64,000 bases of DNA from Erysipelotrichaceae bacterium. Its GTDB lineage: Bacteria; Bacillota_I; Bacilli_A; Erysipelotrichales; Erysipelotrichaceae. The position numbers and the translations under genes were made by a program. The stretch covers positions 1-64,000 of the forward strand of contig JAFRKA010000014.1 in the NCBI GenBank assembly GCA_017432005.1. Reading direction: 5' to 3'. Each line of letters begins with the position of its first letter. Position 1 is the stretch's first letter. Under the pieces are notes generated by a model. It was not told the origin of the DNA. It saw nothing but the letters and a program-made list of their open reading frames with translations, and made no database searches. Shown here piece after piece: positions 50,388 to 59,662 of the stretch.

Positions 50388-51443
50388 TCAGTTGTTTTCC
50401 AGTATCTTTAAGCCTTCTTTGAGGTCCTGTCCCAGGATCTCCTGAGTCTTTTCGAAATCAAATTTCTTATGGAGACGGTCCTGGACTTTCAGCAGTTCTT
50501 TCTTGCCATATTTTCTTATATACAGGCAATGAGCCTTGGCGGCATTGGCTCCGTCGTTTGACGGGACATAGAAGCCTTTTTGACAGCTTTCCAGTTCTTC
50601 GCATTCATAGCAGCCGTCATATCCTTTTTCTCTGCAGCATTTTACATTAGGACAGACACCGTCAGGCGACATGGTCGCATTGGAACAGACGTTGTAATCT
50701 GTACGGCAGGATCCACAATACAGACCAAGAAAACAGTGATCGCATGACAGTCCGCAATAAGCGATCGGATCAATGCCTTTACGGGCCAGCTGCCGGATTC
50801 TGCTGGCGATGCGAAGCATCGCTTCGATATGCATGATCCAGTGACGGGAGAATGGCATTCTGATCAGTCCTTCGACATCTTTCGAGCACCAGTAGTCGAT
50901 CAGATTGCTGGCCTTTTCATCACTGCTGATACAGCCGCTTTCCTGCAGTTTCCTGTACATATCTTCATCGAATCTTCTCTTCAGATCAGGATATTCCAGT
51001 TTCTGCAGGATCCTGTCAGTGGAATCTTTCGCATTGCTGGCATATTTATAGAGTTTTGTGATGTTCAGCTTTTTAGAGAATTCAACGATCTCATCTCCTG
51101 CCAGTTCGTTTCCGGTCGTGATGATCGGTGAACCGATCGACTTATCGTATTTCTTTGAAAACAGGATCTGCCTGTCTTCGGCTATCATTTCATGAGCGAC
51201 GATGTCTTCGATCCTGAAGATGTGCCAGATCGAGTAGGCTAGAGTCTTGTTGTGAAAACCGCTGGCTTTGGGATAGGGCATCTGACAGAAAGCTTGCTTC
51301 GGATAGGTCATCACGATCTGGGTGATCTGGCTGAACAGTTCTTCCCTCAGCTCAAGAAGGGTGCTGATCCCTTCTTTGAAAGTCTTCTCTCTGGCAAGCA
51401 GTTTCTGCATCTGTTTATTCTTGTCTGACCAGTTTTTATCCAT
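50388..51443 (-). CDS. DUF3795-type cysteine-rich protein with a DinB-like N-terminal half
   Basis: A 351-residue protein. Residues 1-220 are helical and include TLAYSIWHIFRIEDIVAHEM and FSRHWIMHIEAMLRIA, with histidine spacing like DinB/YfiT four-helix proteins. The C-terminal part is a cysteine-rich zinc-type domain (AYCGLSCDHCFLGLYCGSC, then CPNVKCCREKGYDGCYECEEL), the DUF3795 signature. Its function is unknown. The fusion of the two domains recurs in Firmicutes. Confidence 0.7.
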   Translation of the reverse strand: MDKNWSDKNKQMQKLLAREKTFKEGISTLLELREELFSQITQIVMTYPKQAFCQMPYPKASGFHNKTLAYSIWHIFRIEDIVAHEMIAEDRQILFSKKYDKSIGSPIITTGNELAGDEIVEFSKKLNITKLYKYASNAKDSTDRILQKLEYPDLKRRFDEDMYRKLQESGCISSDEKASNLIDYWCSKDVEGLIRMPFSRHWIMHIEAMLRIASRIRQLARKGIDPIAYCGLSCDHCFLGLYCGSCRTDYNVCSNATMSPDGVCPNVKCCREKGYDGCYECEELESCQKGFYVPSNDGANAAKAHCLYIRKYGKKELLKVQDRLHKKFDFEKTQEILGQDLKEGLKILENN

Positions 51444-51533
51444 GGTGTCTCCTTGTGTTACTGTCCTTATCTTAACACGCCTGAAACGCTACGATTGATA
51501 TTATGTTTAAGGTAGCGTTTAATATAGGTAGAT

Positions 51534-52016
51534 ATGCCGATACACAATATCCAGCCGGTCTATGATGAGAACTCCCGGATCCTGATCCTGGGCAGTTTTC
51601 CTTCGGTGAAGTCACGGGAAATGAAGTTCTTCTACGGACATCCGCAGAACCGTTTCTGGAAGATCATGGCACATCTGTACGGTGAGGAAATACCCCAAAG
51701 CATTCCGGAAAAGAAAGATTTTCTTCTGCGTAACGGGATCGCCGTATGGGATGTGATCGGATCATGTGATATAAAAGGATCAGCTGATTCTTCGATAAGC
51801 AATATCAGAACCAACGATATCGGAAAGATACTTAAGAAAAGTAAGATCGAAAAGATATACGTGAACGGGAGAACGGCTGAAAAATATTACAAGAAGTATC
51901 TTGAGGAAAAGACGGGAATGAAGGCGATCGAACTGGAATCCAGTTCACCGGCCAATGTCCGCTGCAGCCTGGAGATGCTTATAGAAGACTGGCGTGAAAA
52001 ACTGGGAGGTCAATGA
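51534..52016 (+). CDS. DNA-deoxyinosine/uracil glycosylase
   Basis: A 160-residue base-excision repair enzyme of the uracil-DNA glycosylase superfamily, hypoxanthine-glycosylase family. LILGSFPSVKSREM holds motif A (GSxPS), FYGHPQNRFWKIM the conserved HPxNxFW segment, and ELESSSPANVRCS the C-terminal SPAN motif. It removes deaminated bases (hypoxanthine, sometimes uracil). The start is preceded by AGGTAG. The stop is 1 bp from the next gene. Confidence 0.88.
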   Translation: MPIHNIQPVYDENSRILILGSFPSVKSREMKFFYGHPQNRFWKIMAHLYGEEIPQSIPEKKDFLLRNGIAVWDVIGSCDIKGSADSSISNIRTNDIGKILKKSKIEKIYVNGRTAEKYYKKYLEEKTGMKAIELESSSPANVRCSLEMLIEDWREKLGGQ

Positions 52017-52017
52017 A

Positions 52018-52536
52018 ATGAAATTCTGTCCGGAATGTGGGACTAAGCTTGAAGGAAGTGAAACGAAATGTCCGATCTGCGGCTATCAGATAAGTGATGA
52101 GCTGACTGATATTCAGATCAGTACGGATGACTCTGTTTCGGGAAACAAGACGGTCCTGATCGATTATTATGAGAAGACTGTTGGTACGCCAGTCGAGATG
52201 CCGTACTATGAGATCGTCCTATATAAATTAAATGACAAGGAAGTTATGCTGGAAGAGTATACCAATGGCGGCATGAAGAACGAAGTATGCAAGAGCTATC
52301 CGATCGATCATGATGCCTATGATGAGGCCTTACAGATCGTAGAGCGATATGAGCTGAAGAAGCACCTCAATGACAGGGGTGACGGGATGGAAGGCAAGAA
52401 GTTCGTGATAAAGTTCAGGGAAAGCGAAGATGCGCAAGAACTCTACCGCATCTCTTCCGAGGATCTTGATGACATGAACTGTTACCGGGCATTTACGGAT
52501 ATGCTGGCACTGTTGAGAGGATATCTGAAGAGATGA
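52018..52536 (+). CDS. Zinc-ribbon protein
   Basis: A 172-residue protein. The zinc ribbon MKFCPECGTKLEGSETKCPICGYQ (two CxxC pairs) is at the N-terminus. The rest is an unknown alpha/beta domain (VEMPYYEIVLYKLNDKEVMLEEY). The ATG at 52018 follows GGGAGGT and directly restores the ribbon start. It follows the glycosylase at 1 bp, so they are co-transcribed. The function is unknown. Confidence 0.65.
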   Translation: MKFCPECGTKLEGSETKCPICGYQISDELTDIQISTDDSVSGNKTVLIDYYEKTVGTPVEMPYYEIVLYKLNDKEVMLEEYTNGGMKNEVCKSYPIDHDAYDEALQIVERYELKKHLNDRGDGMEGKKFVIKFRESEDAQELYRISSEDLDDMNCYRAFTDMLALLRGYLKR

Positions 52537-52583
52537 TGTTTGTTTCAGGTTTATAATATTTGATAGAGAAACGAGGTTTTGTG

Positions 52584-54125
52584 ATGACAGGAATCAGAAA
52601 AATAGTTACGATCATTCTTTGTGTATCCATCCTCTGCGGATGTGATACGCTTTTCAAAAAGAAGGACACGGCATACGAGGTGTTCCAGAAGATGCTGCAG
52701 GCCAACACGGCCAGTGAGCTGAAGAAGGTACATGAAAGTGTCTATCTGCTGTCGCTTAACGATGACATGAGCGGTTATTCGATCTATGACGACAAGACAG
52801 AAGTACACTATGTGGAGAAAGCCAGAGATGAAAATGTGCTCTATGCCAGCATCAAGCGCAAGGATTTTCTTTTTGAACTGCGCAAGGACGGAAGCTTTGT
52901 CCAGAATCTGGTCCTGGATGAGAATGAGGATGGCAGTATCTGGGATCTGACGAAGGATCTGCAGATCGAAGAGATGGTTCCGGAGAATGTGACCTATACT
53001 GATTCATTCACGATCCTCAAGGTCAGACTCGGTCTGCCTGAAGGTACGACCAGACCGAATGCCGATCATATCGAGGAGACTTATCTGCTCGATTCAAAGA
53101 CCAATGTCATCAACAGCCGCAAACAGGAACTGTTCTTTAAAGACGGAAGCAGCGAGAATCTGTTTGAAGAAGAATACCGATTCGATGAAGCTGATCCGGA
53201 TGCTGAATACATCAAACAGCTCGATGAACATTTCAAGAGCGCTAACTATGACCGTAATATGACTGTCGTCTTTGATAAGGGTCTGGAGAATGAAAGACAG
53301 ACGACCTACAAAGTCGTTACCGGTGATCAGGTGGAAGTCATCGCCAGCGGAAAACAGGTCATCGATCAGGACAATTCCGTCTTTGATGATATCCGTCACA
53401 GCCGTGATCTGACTTTCTATGTCTACAGTAACGGGGAGATCCCGAAACCTCAGGAAGACAAGCCGGAAGAACCTGTTGTTGAGATCAGACCGGAAGAAGA
53501 CAGTTCTGGTTTCGTCCTTCTGTCTGAAGCTGTTCCTGATGCCATACTGGAGATCCGCTACTATTCGACTTATAACTTTGTCGGTGAGAGGATCGACGGA
53601 TATGAGGAACCACTGGCATTTTTGACCAAGGAAGCTGCAGCAGCATTGAAGCAGGTCTCTGATGAAGTCATGGCTAAGGGCTATCGTCTGAAGATCTATG
53701 ATGCCTATCGTCCGCAGAAAGCAGTCGATCACTTCGTCAGATGGTCAAAGACTGCCGACACAGCGATGAAGGAATACTTCTATCCGGAACTTGATAAATC
53801 CGTCCTCTTTAAACAGGGCTATATCTTGGAGAAATCCGGTCACAGCAGAGGCTCGACCGTCGATCTTACACTGTTCGATATGGCGACCGGCAAGGAGCTG
53901 GATATGGGCGGAACATTCGATTATTTCGGAGAACTGTCACATCCTGACTACAAAGACATCACTGAGGAACAGTACAATAACAGGATGATCTTAAGGGAAG
54001 CGATGCTGGCTCACGGATTCAATCCGCTGGACGAGGAATGGTGGCATTTCACCCTGAAGGATGAACCGTATCCTGATACTTATTTCAATTTCCCGATCAA
54101 TTCTGATCAGCTGAATAAACAATAA
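52584..54125 (+). CDS. VanX-family D-Ala-D-Ala dipeptidase lipoprotein with extra N-terminal domain
   Basis: A 513-residue lipoprotein. The signal IRKIVTIILCVSILCGC carries a lipobox cysteine. Residues about 25-300 are an unknown substrate-side domain. The C-terminal M15D peptidase has GHSRGSTVDLTLFD (SxHxxGxAxD zinc motif, about 419) and EEWWHFTL (EWWH, about 485) with RIDGYEEPLAFLT at its start. VanX-type enzymes cleave D-alanyl-D-alanine. Extracellular location suggests peptidoglycan recycling rather than glycopeptide resistance, as no vanHA genes are near. Confidence 0.84.
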   Translation: MTGIRKIVTIILCVSILCGCDTLFKKKDTAYEVFQKMLQANTASELKKVHESVYLLSLNDDMSGYSIYDDKTEVHYVEKARDENVLYASIKRKDFLFELRKDGSFVQNLVLDENEDGSIWDLTKDLQIEEMVPENVTYTDSFTILKVRLGLPEGTTRPNADHIEETYLLDSKTNVINSRKQELFFKDGSSENLFEEEYRFDEADPDAEYIKQLDEHFKSANYDRNMTVVFDKGLENERQTTYKVVTGDQVEVIASGKQVIDQDNSVFDDIRHSRDLTFYVYSNGEIPKPQEDKPEEPVVEIRPEEDSSGFVLLSEAVPDAILEIRYYSTYNFVGERIDGYEEPLAFLTKEAAAALKQVSDEVMAKGYRLKIYDAYRPQKAVDHFVRWSKTADTAMKEYFYPELDKSVLFKQGYILEKSGHSRGSTVDLTLFDMATGKELDMGGTFDYFGELSHPDYKDITEEQYNNRMILREAMLAHGFNPLDEEWWHFTLKDEPYPDTYFNFPINSDQLNKQ

Positions 54126-54130
54126 ACATC

Positions 54131-54153
54131 AAAGGCCAGCTTAACTGGCCTTT
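54131..54153. terminator. Bidirectional terminator
   Basis: AAAGGCCAG pairs with CTGGCCTTT between convergent genes, with A- and T-runs at the stem base. Confidence 0.83.
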
Positions 54154-54170
54154 GTACTGTATTGAATGAA

Positions 54171-55496
54171 TTATTCGCTGATATGGACGGCAGTACCGAT
54201 ATCGGCCATCTCAAACAGCTGAGCTACTTTATCGGTAGGCATGTTGACACAGCCTCTTGAAGGATCATAGAGATAGATATCACCGCCGAATTCATTTCGC
54301 CAGGAGGCATCATGGAAACCGTAGACGCGTCCGGATTCATCGAAGCCGATCCAGTAGTCGACGTGTTCGACATAGCCGGCACCGAGGAGCGTTGAGTCGT
54401 TCGCTTTCTTTCTGACGGCAAAATCTCCTGTCGGTGTGGCATCGGTGATATCACCGTTTCCGGTCACGACCGGTGATTCCAGCATGAGTTCACCGTTCTC
54501 ATAATAGTAAAGTTTCTGTTCGGAGATCTTCACTTCGATCTTCTTTTCGACTTTATCAATCCAGTTCACACTGATGGATGCATCTGTTGTTTCCAGCAGG
54601 TCTTCATTAAGAATGCTTTTGAGATTGGCCTTGTCGATGTAACGGGATGAGACATCGTATTGGGCAGCCAGATCGTTGATATAGGTGTTGAGTTCATCGG
54701 TATCCACACTCGCTTCACTGCCTTCCACTTTCAGCAGTCTGCACAGTTCGTCTTTACTGATGGATTCAGATACTGAATCAGATATATCGATCGTGATGTT
54801 TTTATCGATCACATCTTCCAGTTCTTTCTTCTTTTCTTCAAAGGAAGGATCGTCAGCAGTGATCGTCGCTTTTTCATAATAGGGACGCAGATCCACCGTT
54901 CCGTTCTCGAGACTTTCGGAATAATCTTGCAGGGCTTTCGTTGTCAGCTGCTTCGCTATATCTTCGTCGATATATGATCCGTCGTTTTCTTTGATCAGAC
55001 TTATCTGTCCGTCGATGATATCCAGATGGGCATCCTCAGGTCTGACGATATTTTCCTGTTTCGTACAGTAGAGATCATTAAGAAGTTCACTGATCCTGCC
55101 ACTGTCCAGGGGAGCAGATATCTTGTTATGACAGTAGGTTTTCTCCTTGCCCAGATCCAGGAACCACAGCGATACATCCTGTGCCTTCAGCAAGGCAGAA
55201 GCGTCGTAACTGAGATCGGCTGACAATGTTCTGAGATCCAGTTCCTGTTCGATATCGGTCTGACCGTCAGAGCTTCTCTGAATGACCGTTAAGGTAGGCC
55301 TCAGATCGGCCAGAGCTTCATTGGATTTACTGATATCCATGCCGGAGACATCGATCCCGTCGATCACCGAGTGAGGCAGGAAAACTGAACTGAAGCGGAT
55401 CAGACCGATCAGATAGACCGTGGCCACAAAAAGAAAAATGCTCAGGATGATGATCATTTTCTTCTGCTGTTTCTCTCTGTTTTCGTTTTTTACCAT
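54171..55496 (-). CDS. L,D-transpeptidase (YkuD) with PG-binding domain
   Basis: A 441-residue membrane-anchored cell-wall enzyme. An N-terminal helix (IIILSIFLFVATVYLIGLIRF) is followed by a PG_4-type peptidoglycan-binding region (VIDGIDVSGMDISKSNEAL, repeated later) and the YkuD domain at about residues 315-441. The catalytic motif is YGFHDASW with SRGCVNMP (cysteine about 413). L,D-transpeptidases make 3-3 peptidoglycan cross-links or anchor proteins. It is encoded alone, divergent from the diguanylate cyclase gene. Confidence 0.9.
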   Translation of the reverse strand: MVKNENREKQQKKMIIILSIFLFVATVYLIGLIRFSSVFLPHSVIDGIDVSGMDISKSNEALADLRPTLTVIQRSSDGQTDIEQELDLRTLSADLSYDASALLKAQDVSLWFLDLGKEKTYCHNKISAPLDSGRISELLNDLYCTKQENIVRPEDAHLDIIDGQISLIKENDGSYIDEDIAKQLTTKALQDYSESLENGTVDLRPYYEKATITADDPSFEEKKKELEDVIDKNITIDISDSVSESISKDELCRLLKVEGSEASVDTDELNTYINDLAAQYDVSSRYIDKANLKSILNEDLLETTDASISVNWIDKVEKKIEVKISEQKLYYYENGELMLESPVVTGNGDITDATPTGDFAVRKKANDSTLLGAGYVEHVDYWIGFDESGRVYGFHDASWRNEFGGDIYLYDPSRGCVNMPTDKVAQLFEMADIGTAVHISE

Positions 55497-55541
55497 CAGT
55501 AAATAATTATAAGGGAAAAAGCTTTAAAAGAGTGAAACAAA

Positions 55542-56882
55542 TTGAAGGAAGACAGAAAAACAGATATCGTTAAAGATCTGGATGTGATCTATAATATATA
55601 TGAAGAAATGAACCGTAAGAGATTGTTGTTTATCGGTAAAGAAAATTATCTGAATGAAGACTTCCTCAAACAGCTGGAGGAGTCTTTTGAACTGTTTTTC
55701 TGCGAAGATGAGGATAAGATCATTTCCGTTTTGAGGAATGAAAGAGAAAAGACGGCAGCAGTCGTGACAGATCTGGATCATTGTGAAAACAGTGACTACG
55801 CCTTCCTGAAGAAACTTGATCTTGATCCGTTCTATGCGGATGTTCCGGTTATCGCTTTCTCAAAAAGAGAGTTGAAGAAGGAAGACTCTGAGGCGATCGA
55901 GAGAGGGGTTTCCGATATCATCGTCTTACCTTGTGAGATAAAACTGGTCCTGAGGCGGATCAGCAATGCGGTCAGATCCAAAGACTCCCTGACTTTCTCG
56001 GAGATCGAAAAGATGCTGAAACAGCTGCCTTCCAACATCTATTTGAAAGATAAGGAAGGACGCTATGTCTTTGCGACCCATTACTGGCACCATCTTGAAC
56101 ATGCGCAAGATCCGGGCTGGACGATCAGAGGCAAGACGGACGTCGAGATCCGCAAGGACAAGGAGAATGCCCTGAAGGCGATGGAGTCGGATAAGGTGCT
56201 TTTAAGGACCGGCAAGGGGACGACCTATGTCATCGAAGAGAAAGCTGATGGGATGAGAGAATATCTGGAACTGATCAAGGAACCGGTCTTTGATGATGAA
56301 GGCAACGTCAGCGGTATCATCTCGCTGATCAACGATGTGACAGAGAAGGAACTGCTGAAGCTGGAACTGGAAAAGAAATCGACGACTGATCAGCTGACCG
56401 GTCTGTATAACCGTGCAGCGACCCAGGATCTGATCATGAAGGCGATCGAAGAAGACAGGAAACATGGACGGAGAAGTGCCATGATGATGATCGATGTGGA
56501 TCATTTCAAGTTCATCAACGATACTTACGGACACGATGTCGGTGACAAGGTGCTGGCCGGTATCGGCGAACTCCTGCACGAATGTTTCAAGGGCATGGAT
56601 GTCTGCGGCAGGATCGGCGGTGATGAGTTCACAGTCTTCCTCAGAGGGATTGAAAATGAGGAAACAGTTGAAAAGCTGATCGGGCATCTGGAAGACGGGA
56701 TGAAGGAGAAGATCTTCGATGACAGGATGAAGCAGAATGTGACTCTGTCGATCGGAGCGGCGATCTGTCCTGATCACGGCGATGAATTCGAGAAGCTGTA
56801 TTCAGCAGCTGACAGGGCTCTGTATCAGGTCAAGAAGAAGGGCCGAGCATCTCATCTTATCTATAATGACAGTATGGAATAA
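55542..56882 (+). CDS. Diguanylate cyclase with receiver-like and PAS domains
   Basis: A 446-residue cytosolic signalling protein. Residues about 25-145 form a receiver-like alpha/beta domain (LLFIGKENYLNEDF, TDLDHCENS, PVIAFSKREL). A PAS domain follows (LPSNIYLKDKEGRYVFATHYW, about 160-280), then GGDEF (STTDQLTGLYNRAATQDL, MMIDVDHFKFINDTYGH, GRIGGDEFTVF at about 355). All catalytic residues for making cyclic di-GMP are present. The start is uncertain. The frame opens at TTG 55542, and ATG 55608 is an alternative, with a TATAAT at 55590 in between. Confidence 0.85.
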   Translation: MKEDRKTDIVKDLDVIYNIYEEMNRKRLLFIGKENYLNEDFLKQLEESFELFFCEDEDKIISVLRNEREKTAAVVTDLDHCENSDYAFLKKLDLDPFYADVPVIAFSKRELKKEDSEAIERGVSDIIVLPCEIKLVLRRISNAVRSKDSLTFSEIEKMLKQLPSNIYLKDKEGRYVFATHYWHHLEHAQDPGWTIRGKTDVEIRKDKENALKAMESDKVLLRTGKGTTYVIEEKADGMREYLELIKEPVFDDEGNVSGIISLINDVTEKELLKLELEKKSTTDQLTGLYNRAATQDLIMKAIEEDRKHGRRSAMMMIDVDHFKFINDTYGHDVGDKVLAGIGELLHECFKGMDVCGRIGGDEFTVFLRGIENEETVEKLIGHLEDGMKEKIFDDRMKQNVTLSIGAAICPDHGDEFEKLYSAADRALYQVKKKGRASHLIYNDSME

Positions 56883-56885
56883 GCA

Positions 56886-56909
56886 AGACCGGTACCCTGG
56901 TCTTTTTTG
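56886..56909 (+). terminator. Intrinsic terminator
   Basis: AAGACC pairs with GGTCTT around an 8-nt loop, followed by T4. It ends the cyclase transcript. Confidence 0.72.
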
Positions 56910-56923
56910 AGCCCAATAATTAA

Positions 56924-56996
56924 TGAAAAATTTTTCATAAAATGTAAAATAATTTACATTTAAATTGACAAGCGTTTTCAATTGATTTATTATAAT
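56924..56996 (+). promoter_or_regulatory. opp operon promoter with two palindromes
   Basis: TTGACA (56965-56970), a 17-bp spacer and TATTAT (56988-56993) form the promoter. Two perfect palindromes precede it: ATGAAAAATTTTTCAT (56924-56939) and AATGTAAAATAATTTACATT (56941-56960). The second abuts the -35 element. Both are candidate operators. A partly cre-like AAGCGTTTTCA overlaps the spacer. Confidence 0.55.
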
Positions 56997-57020
56997 TTCA
57001 TTACAAGGAGGAATATTGTA

Positions 57021-58646
57021 ATGAAAAAATTATTTTCGCTTATTATGGTATTACTGCTGCTTGTAGGTTGCTCAGGCGGTAACGGCGGTAACGGCGGTGG
57101 CGGTTCCGACGCAACTGTCAGAACAGTAACAGTACAGGCTCCGACTCCGATCATTTCGATGGACCATCATATCGCAACTGATGGTACTTCATTTATCGCT
57201 CAGACGATGATTATCTCCGGTCTTATGGAACTGGATGCCAATGGTAATCCGCTTCCTGATATGGCTGAATCATATGAGATGAGTGATGATGGTCTGGTTT
57301 ATACCTTCAAGATCCGTGATGATGCCAACTGGTCAAACGGCGATCCTGTAACAGCAAATGACTTCGTCTATGGCTGGAACAGACTGGTCGATCCTGATAC
57401 AGCATCAGACTATAGCTGGATCCTTGAAACTGCATGTGTTGAATCATATGAAGCAGTCGATGACAAGACTTTCAAAGTCACATTAGGTGCTCCAACCGGA
57501 TTCTTCCTTGCTCTGACTGCATTCCCTTCATTCTTCCCGATGAACCAGAAGTTCGTTGAAGAAAAGGGCGATCAGTATTCACTTACACCAAACGATCTGC
57601 TGTTCAACGGTCCGTACGTAATGACTTCCTGGACTTCAGGTTACTCATTCGAATTCGAACTGAATCCTAATTACTGGAATGCTGCTGAATATGCTGAGAA
57701 GTATGCTGAGAAGGTCGTCTTCCGTGAGATCACTGATACTCAGACTGCTCTGATGGAATATGAAAGCGGCAACCTCGACAACGTTACCTTATCAGGTGAA
57801 CAGGTCGATGCCAACAAGGATGTTGCAGGCTTCATCAACAAGCTGACAGGTTATATGTACTATCTGTCAATCAACATGGGCAACAACGTTCATGAACGTG
57901 ATGGTGCTGCAAATCTGGCTAACGCCAATGTCAGACAGGCTATCCTGTATGCGATCGACAGAGATGAGATCGCCAGAGTTCTGAACGATGGTTCAGTAGC
58001 TGCCAACGGTATCATTCCTATCGGACTGGCTTCTAATCCTTCAACCGGAAAAGACTTCCGTGATGATGCAGGTGCTGTTGTAGCTTACGATGTCGACAAG
58101 GCTAAGGAATACTATGCAGCTGCTGTTGCTGAACTCGGTCACGATGTAACATTCGAACTGTTATATGGTACAGACGAAGGTGACTCTATCATCAAGGCTG
58201 CTGAGCAGATCCAGTACTATCTCGAACAGGTCGGTTTCACTGTAAATCTTAACGGTAAACCAAAGAAAGAACGTCTCGATCTGGCCGGCAATGCCAATGA
58301 CCATGATTACGATGTCATGCTGACTCGTTGGGGTCCTGACTACGGTGATCCTCAGACTTACATGGATCTGTTTGTTTCGACCAACTCTTCCAACAACGAT
58401 GGTGGTTACAATTCTGCTGATTACGATGCACTGGTCGCTGATGCCGAAGGTGGCGCAGGCGCTACTGATGCTGATGTAAGATGGAAAGACTTCCTCGCTG
58501 CTGAAGTACAGCTGGTCAAGACTGACGCTGCTGTTGTTCCTGTATTCCAGGCTGGTGGCGCTATGATCATCAACCCGGCAGTTACCGGAATCGAATTCCA
58601 CTCTGCTGCAGTTGACAGCTACCGTCACATTCAGGTCAACAGATAA
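57021..58646 (+). CDS. oppA: Oligopeptide ABC transporter substrate-binding lipoprotein
   Basis: A 541-residue lipoprotein that captures oligopeptides outside the membrane. The signal LFSLIMVLLLLVGCSGG ends in a lipobox cysteine. The mature protein opens with an SBP_bac_5 domain: YEMSDDGLVYTFKIRDDANWSNGDPVTANDFVYGW is the hallmark (about residues 80-115), and AILYAIDRDEI is the second signature. ATG 57021 lies behind AAGGAGGA. Genes for both permeases and both ATPases follow. Confidence 0.92.
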   Translation: MKKLFSLIMVLLLLVGCSGGNGGNGGGGSDATVRTVTVQAPTPIISMDHHIATDGTSFIAQTMIISGLMELDANGNPLPDMAESYEMSDDGLVYTFKIRDDANWSNGDPVTANDFVYGWNRLVDPDTASDYSWILETACVESYEAVDDKTFKVTLGAPTGFFLALTAFPSFFPMNQKFVEEKGDQYSLTPNDLLFNGPYVMTSWTSGYSFEFELNPNYWNAAEYAEKYAEKVVFREITDTQTALMEYESGNLDNVTLSGEQVDANKDVAGFINKLTGYMYYLSINMGNNVHERDGAANLANANVRQAILYAIDRDEIARVLNDGSVAANGIIPIGLASNPSTGKDFRDDAGAVVAYDVDKAKEYYAAAVAELGHDVTFELLYGTDEGDSIIKAAEQIQYYLEQVGFTVNLNGKPKKERLDLAGNANDHDYDVMLTRWGPDYGDPQTYMDLFVSTNSSNNDGGYNSADYDALVADAEGGAGATDADVRWKDFLAAEVQLVKTDAAVVPVFQAGGAMIINPAVTGIEFHSAAVDSYRHIQVNR

Positions 58647-58668
58647 TTAAAGACTAAAAAATCTAAGA

Positions 58669-58709
58669 CAGTAGAGCGGTTGAGTGATGCTTGATCGCTC
58701 TATTGTTTT
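58669..58709 (+). terminator. Attenuator hairpin between oppA and oppB
   Basis: CAGTAGAGCG pairs with CGCTCTATTG (10 bp, one wobble) around a 17-nt loop, followed by TTTTA. It would lower expression of the membrane parts relative to the binding protein. Confidence 0.7.
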
Positions 58710-58726
58710 ATGAAAGGATTGAGGCT

Positions 58727-59659
58727 ATGAAGAAATATATAATGAAAAGAGTTCTGATCAGTATAGCCACACTGCTGGTCATCATACTTGTCCTGTTCCT
58801 GCTGATGGACCTGATGCCGGGAACACCTTTTAATGATGAAAAGCTGACGGAAGCTCAGCTTGCTTTGCTTTATAAGAAATACGGACTGGATAAACCGCTG
58901 ATCGTAAGGTTCCTGCTTTATCTCAAGAACATGCTTACCGGCGACCTGGGTGTTTCTTATGCTATCAACAAGAATTTCGCGATCAGCGACATGATTAAAG
59001 GGCGTTTGGGTATTTCGATCGCTGTCGGTGCCATGGCTATGATCTTCGGAACGATCATGGGTCTGCTTTTAGGTATCCTGGCGGCGCTTAACCATAACAG
59101 CTGGATAGACAACCTTTGTTCAGTCATCTCCGTCATCGGTGTCAGTGTGCCTTCCTATGTTTGCGCACTGTTGCTGTGCTACTATGTGGCCTACAAGATG
59201 AAACTGCTGCCGATCCTGTATAATCAGACGATGCCTTTCAGATCACTGATCTTACCGGCCCTGGCTCTTTCGGTCTCACCGACAGCCAATATCGCGCGTT
59301 TCACGAGATCGGAAATGATCGATGTTCTGAATTCAGATTATATCCTTCTGGCTCAGTCCAAAGGTATCAAAGACTACAAGATGATCATCAGACATGCACT
59401 TCGTAACACACTGATCCCGATCATCACTGTCATGGGACCGTTACTGGTCAACCTGCTGACAGGTTCATCCGTCATCGAAAGGATCTTCGGTATTCCGGGT
59501 ATCGGTTTACTGATGATCAGCGGTATCCAGCAGAATGACTACAACGTGACGATCGCCTGTTCATTCATCTATTCAGTTATGTATATCGCCGTGATGCTGG
59601 TGGTCGATATCCTTTACGGTGTCATCGATCCGCGTATCAGAGTAAGCAAGGAGGGTTAA
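58727..59659 (+). CDS. oppB: Oligopeptide ABC transporter permease
   Basis: A 310-residue membrane permease with six helices. The N-terminal MKKYIMKRVLISIATLL signal helix and the DxMPGTPF-like segment (MDLMPGTPF) are typical of OppB. RHALRNTLIPIITVMG is the EAA-type loop that contacts the ATPase, and FGIPGIGLLMISGI is conserved. The ATG at 58727 lies behind AAAGGATTGAGG. The open frame further upstream has no ribosome site. Confidence 0.9.
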   Translation: MKKYIMKRVLISIATLLVIILVLFLLMDLMPGTPFNDEKLTEAQLALLYKKYGLDKPLIVRFLLYLKNMLTGDLGVSYAINKNFAISDMIKGRLGISIAVGAMAMIFGTIMGLLLGILAALNHNSWIDNLCSVISVIGVSVPSYVCALLLCYYVAYKMKLLPILYNQTMPFRSLILPALALSVSPTANIARFTRSEMIDVLNSDYILLAQSKGIKDYKMIIRHALRNTLIPIITVMGPLLVNLLTGSSVIERIFGIPGIGLLMISGIQQNDYNVTIACSFIYSVMYIAVMLVVDILYGVIDPRIRVSKEG

Positions 59660-59662
59660 GAG

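Noticed and set aside
52584..54125. VanX-type gene as a glycopeptide resistance determinant
   Set aside because: No vanH, ligase or vanRS genes are near, and the protein is an exported lipoprotein.
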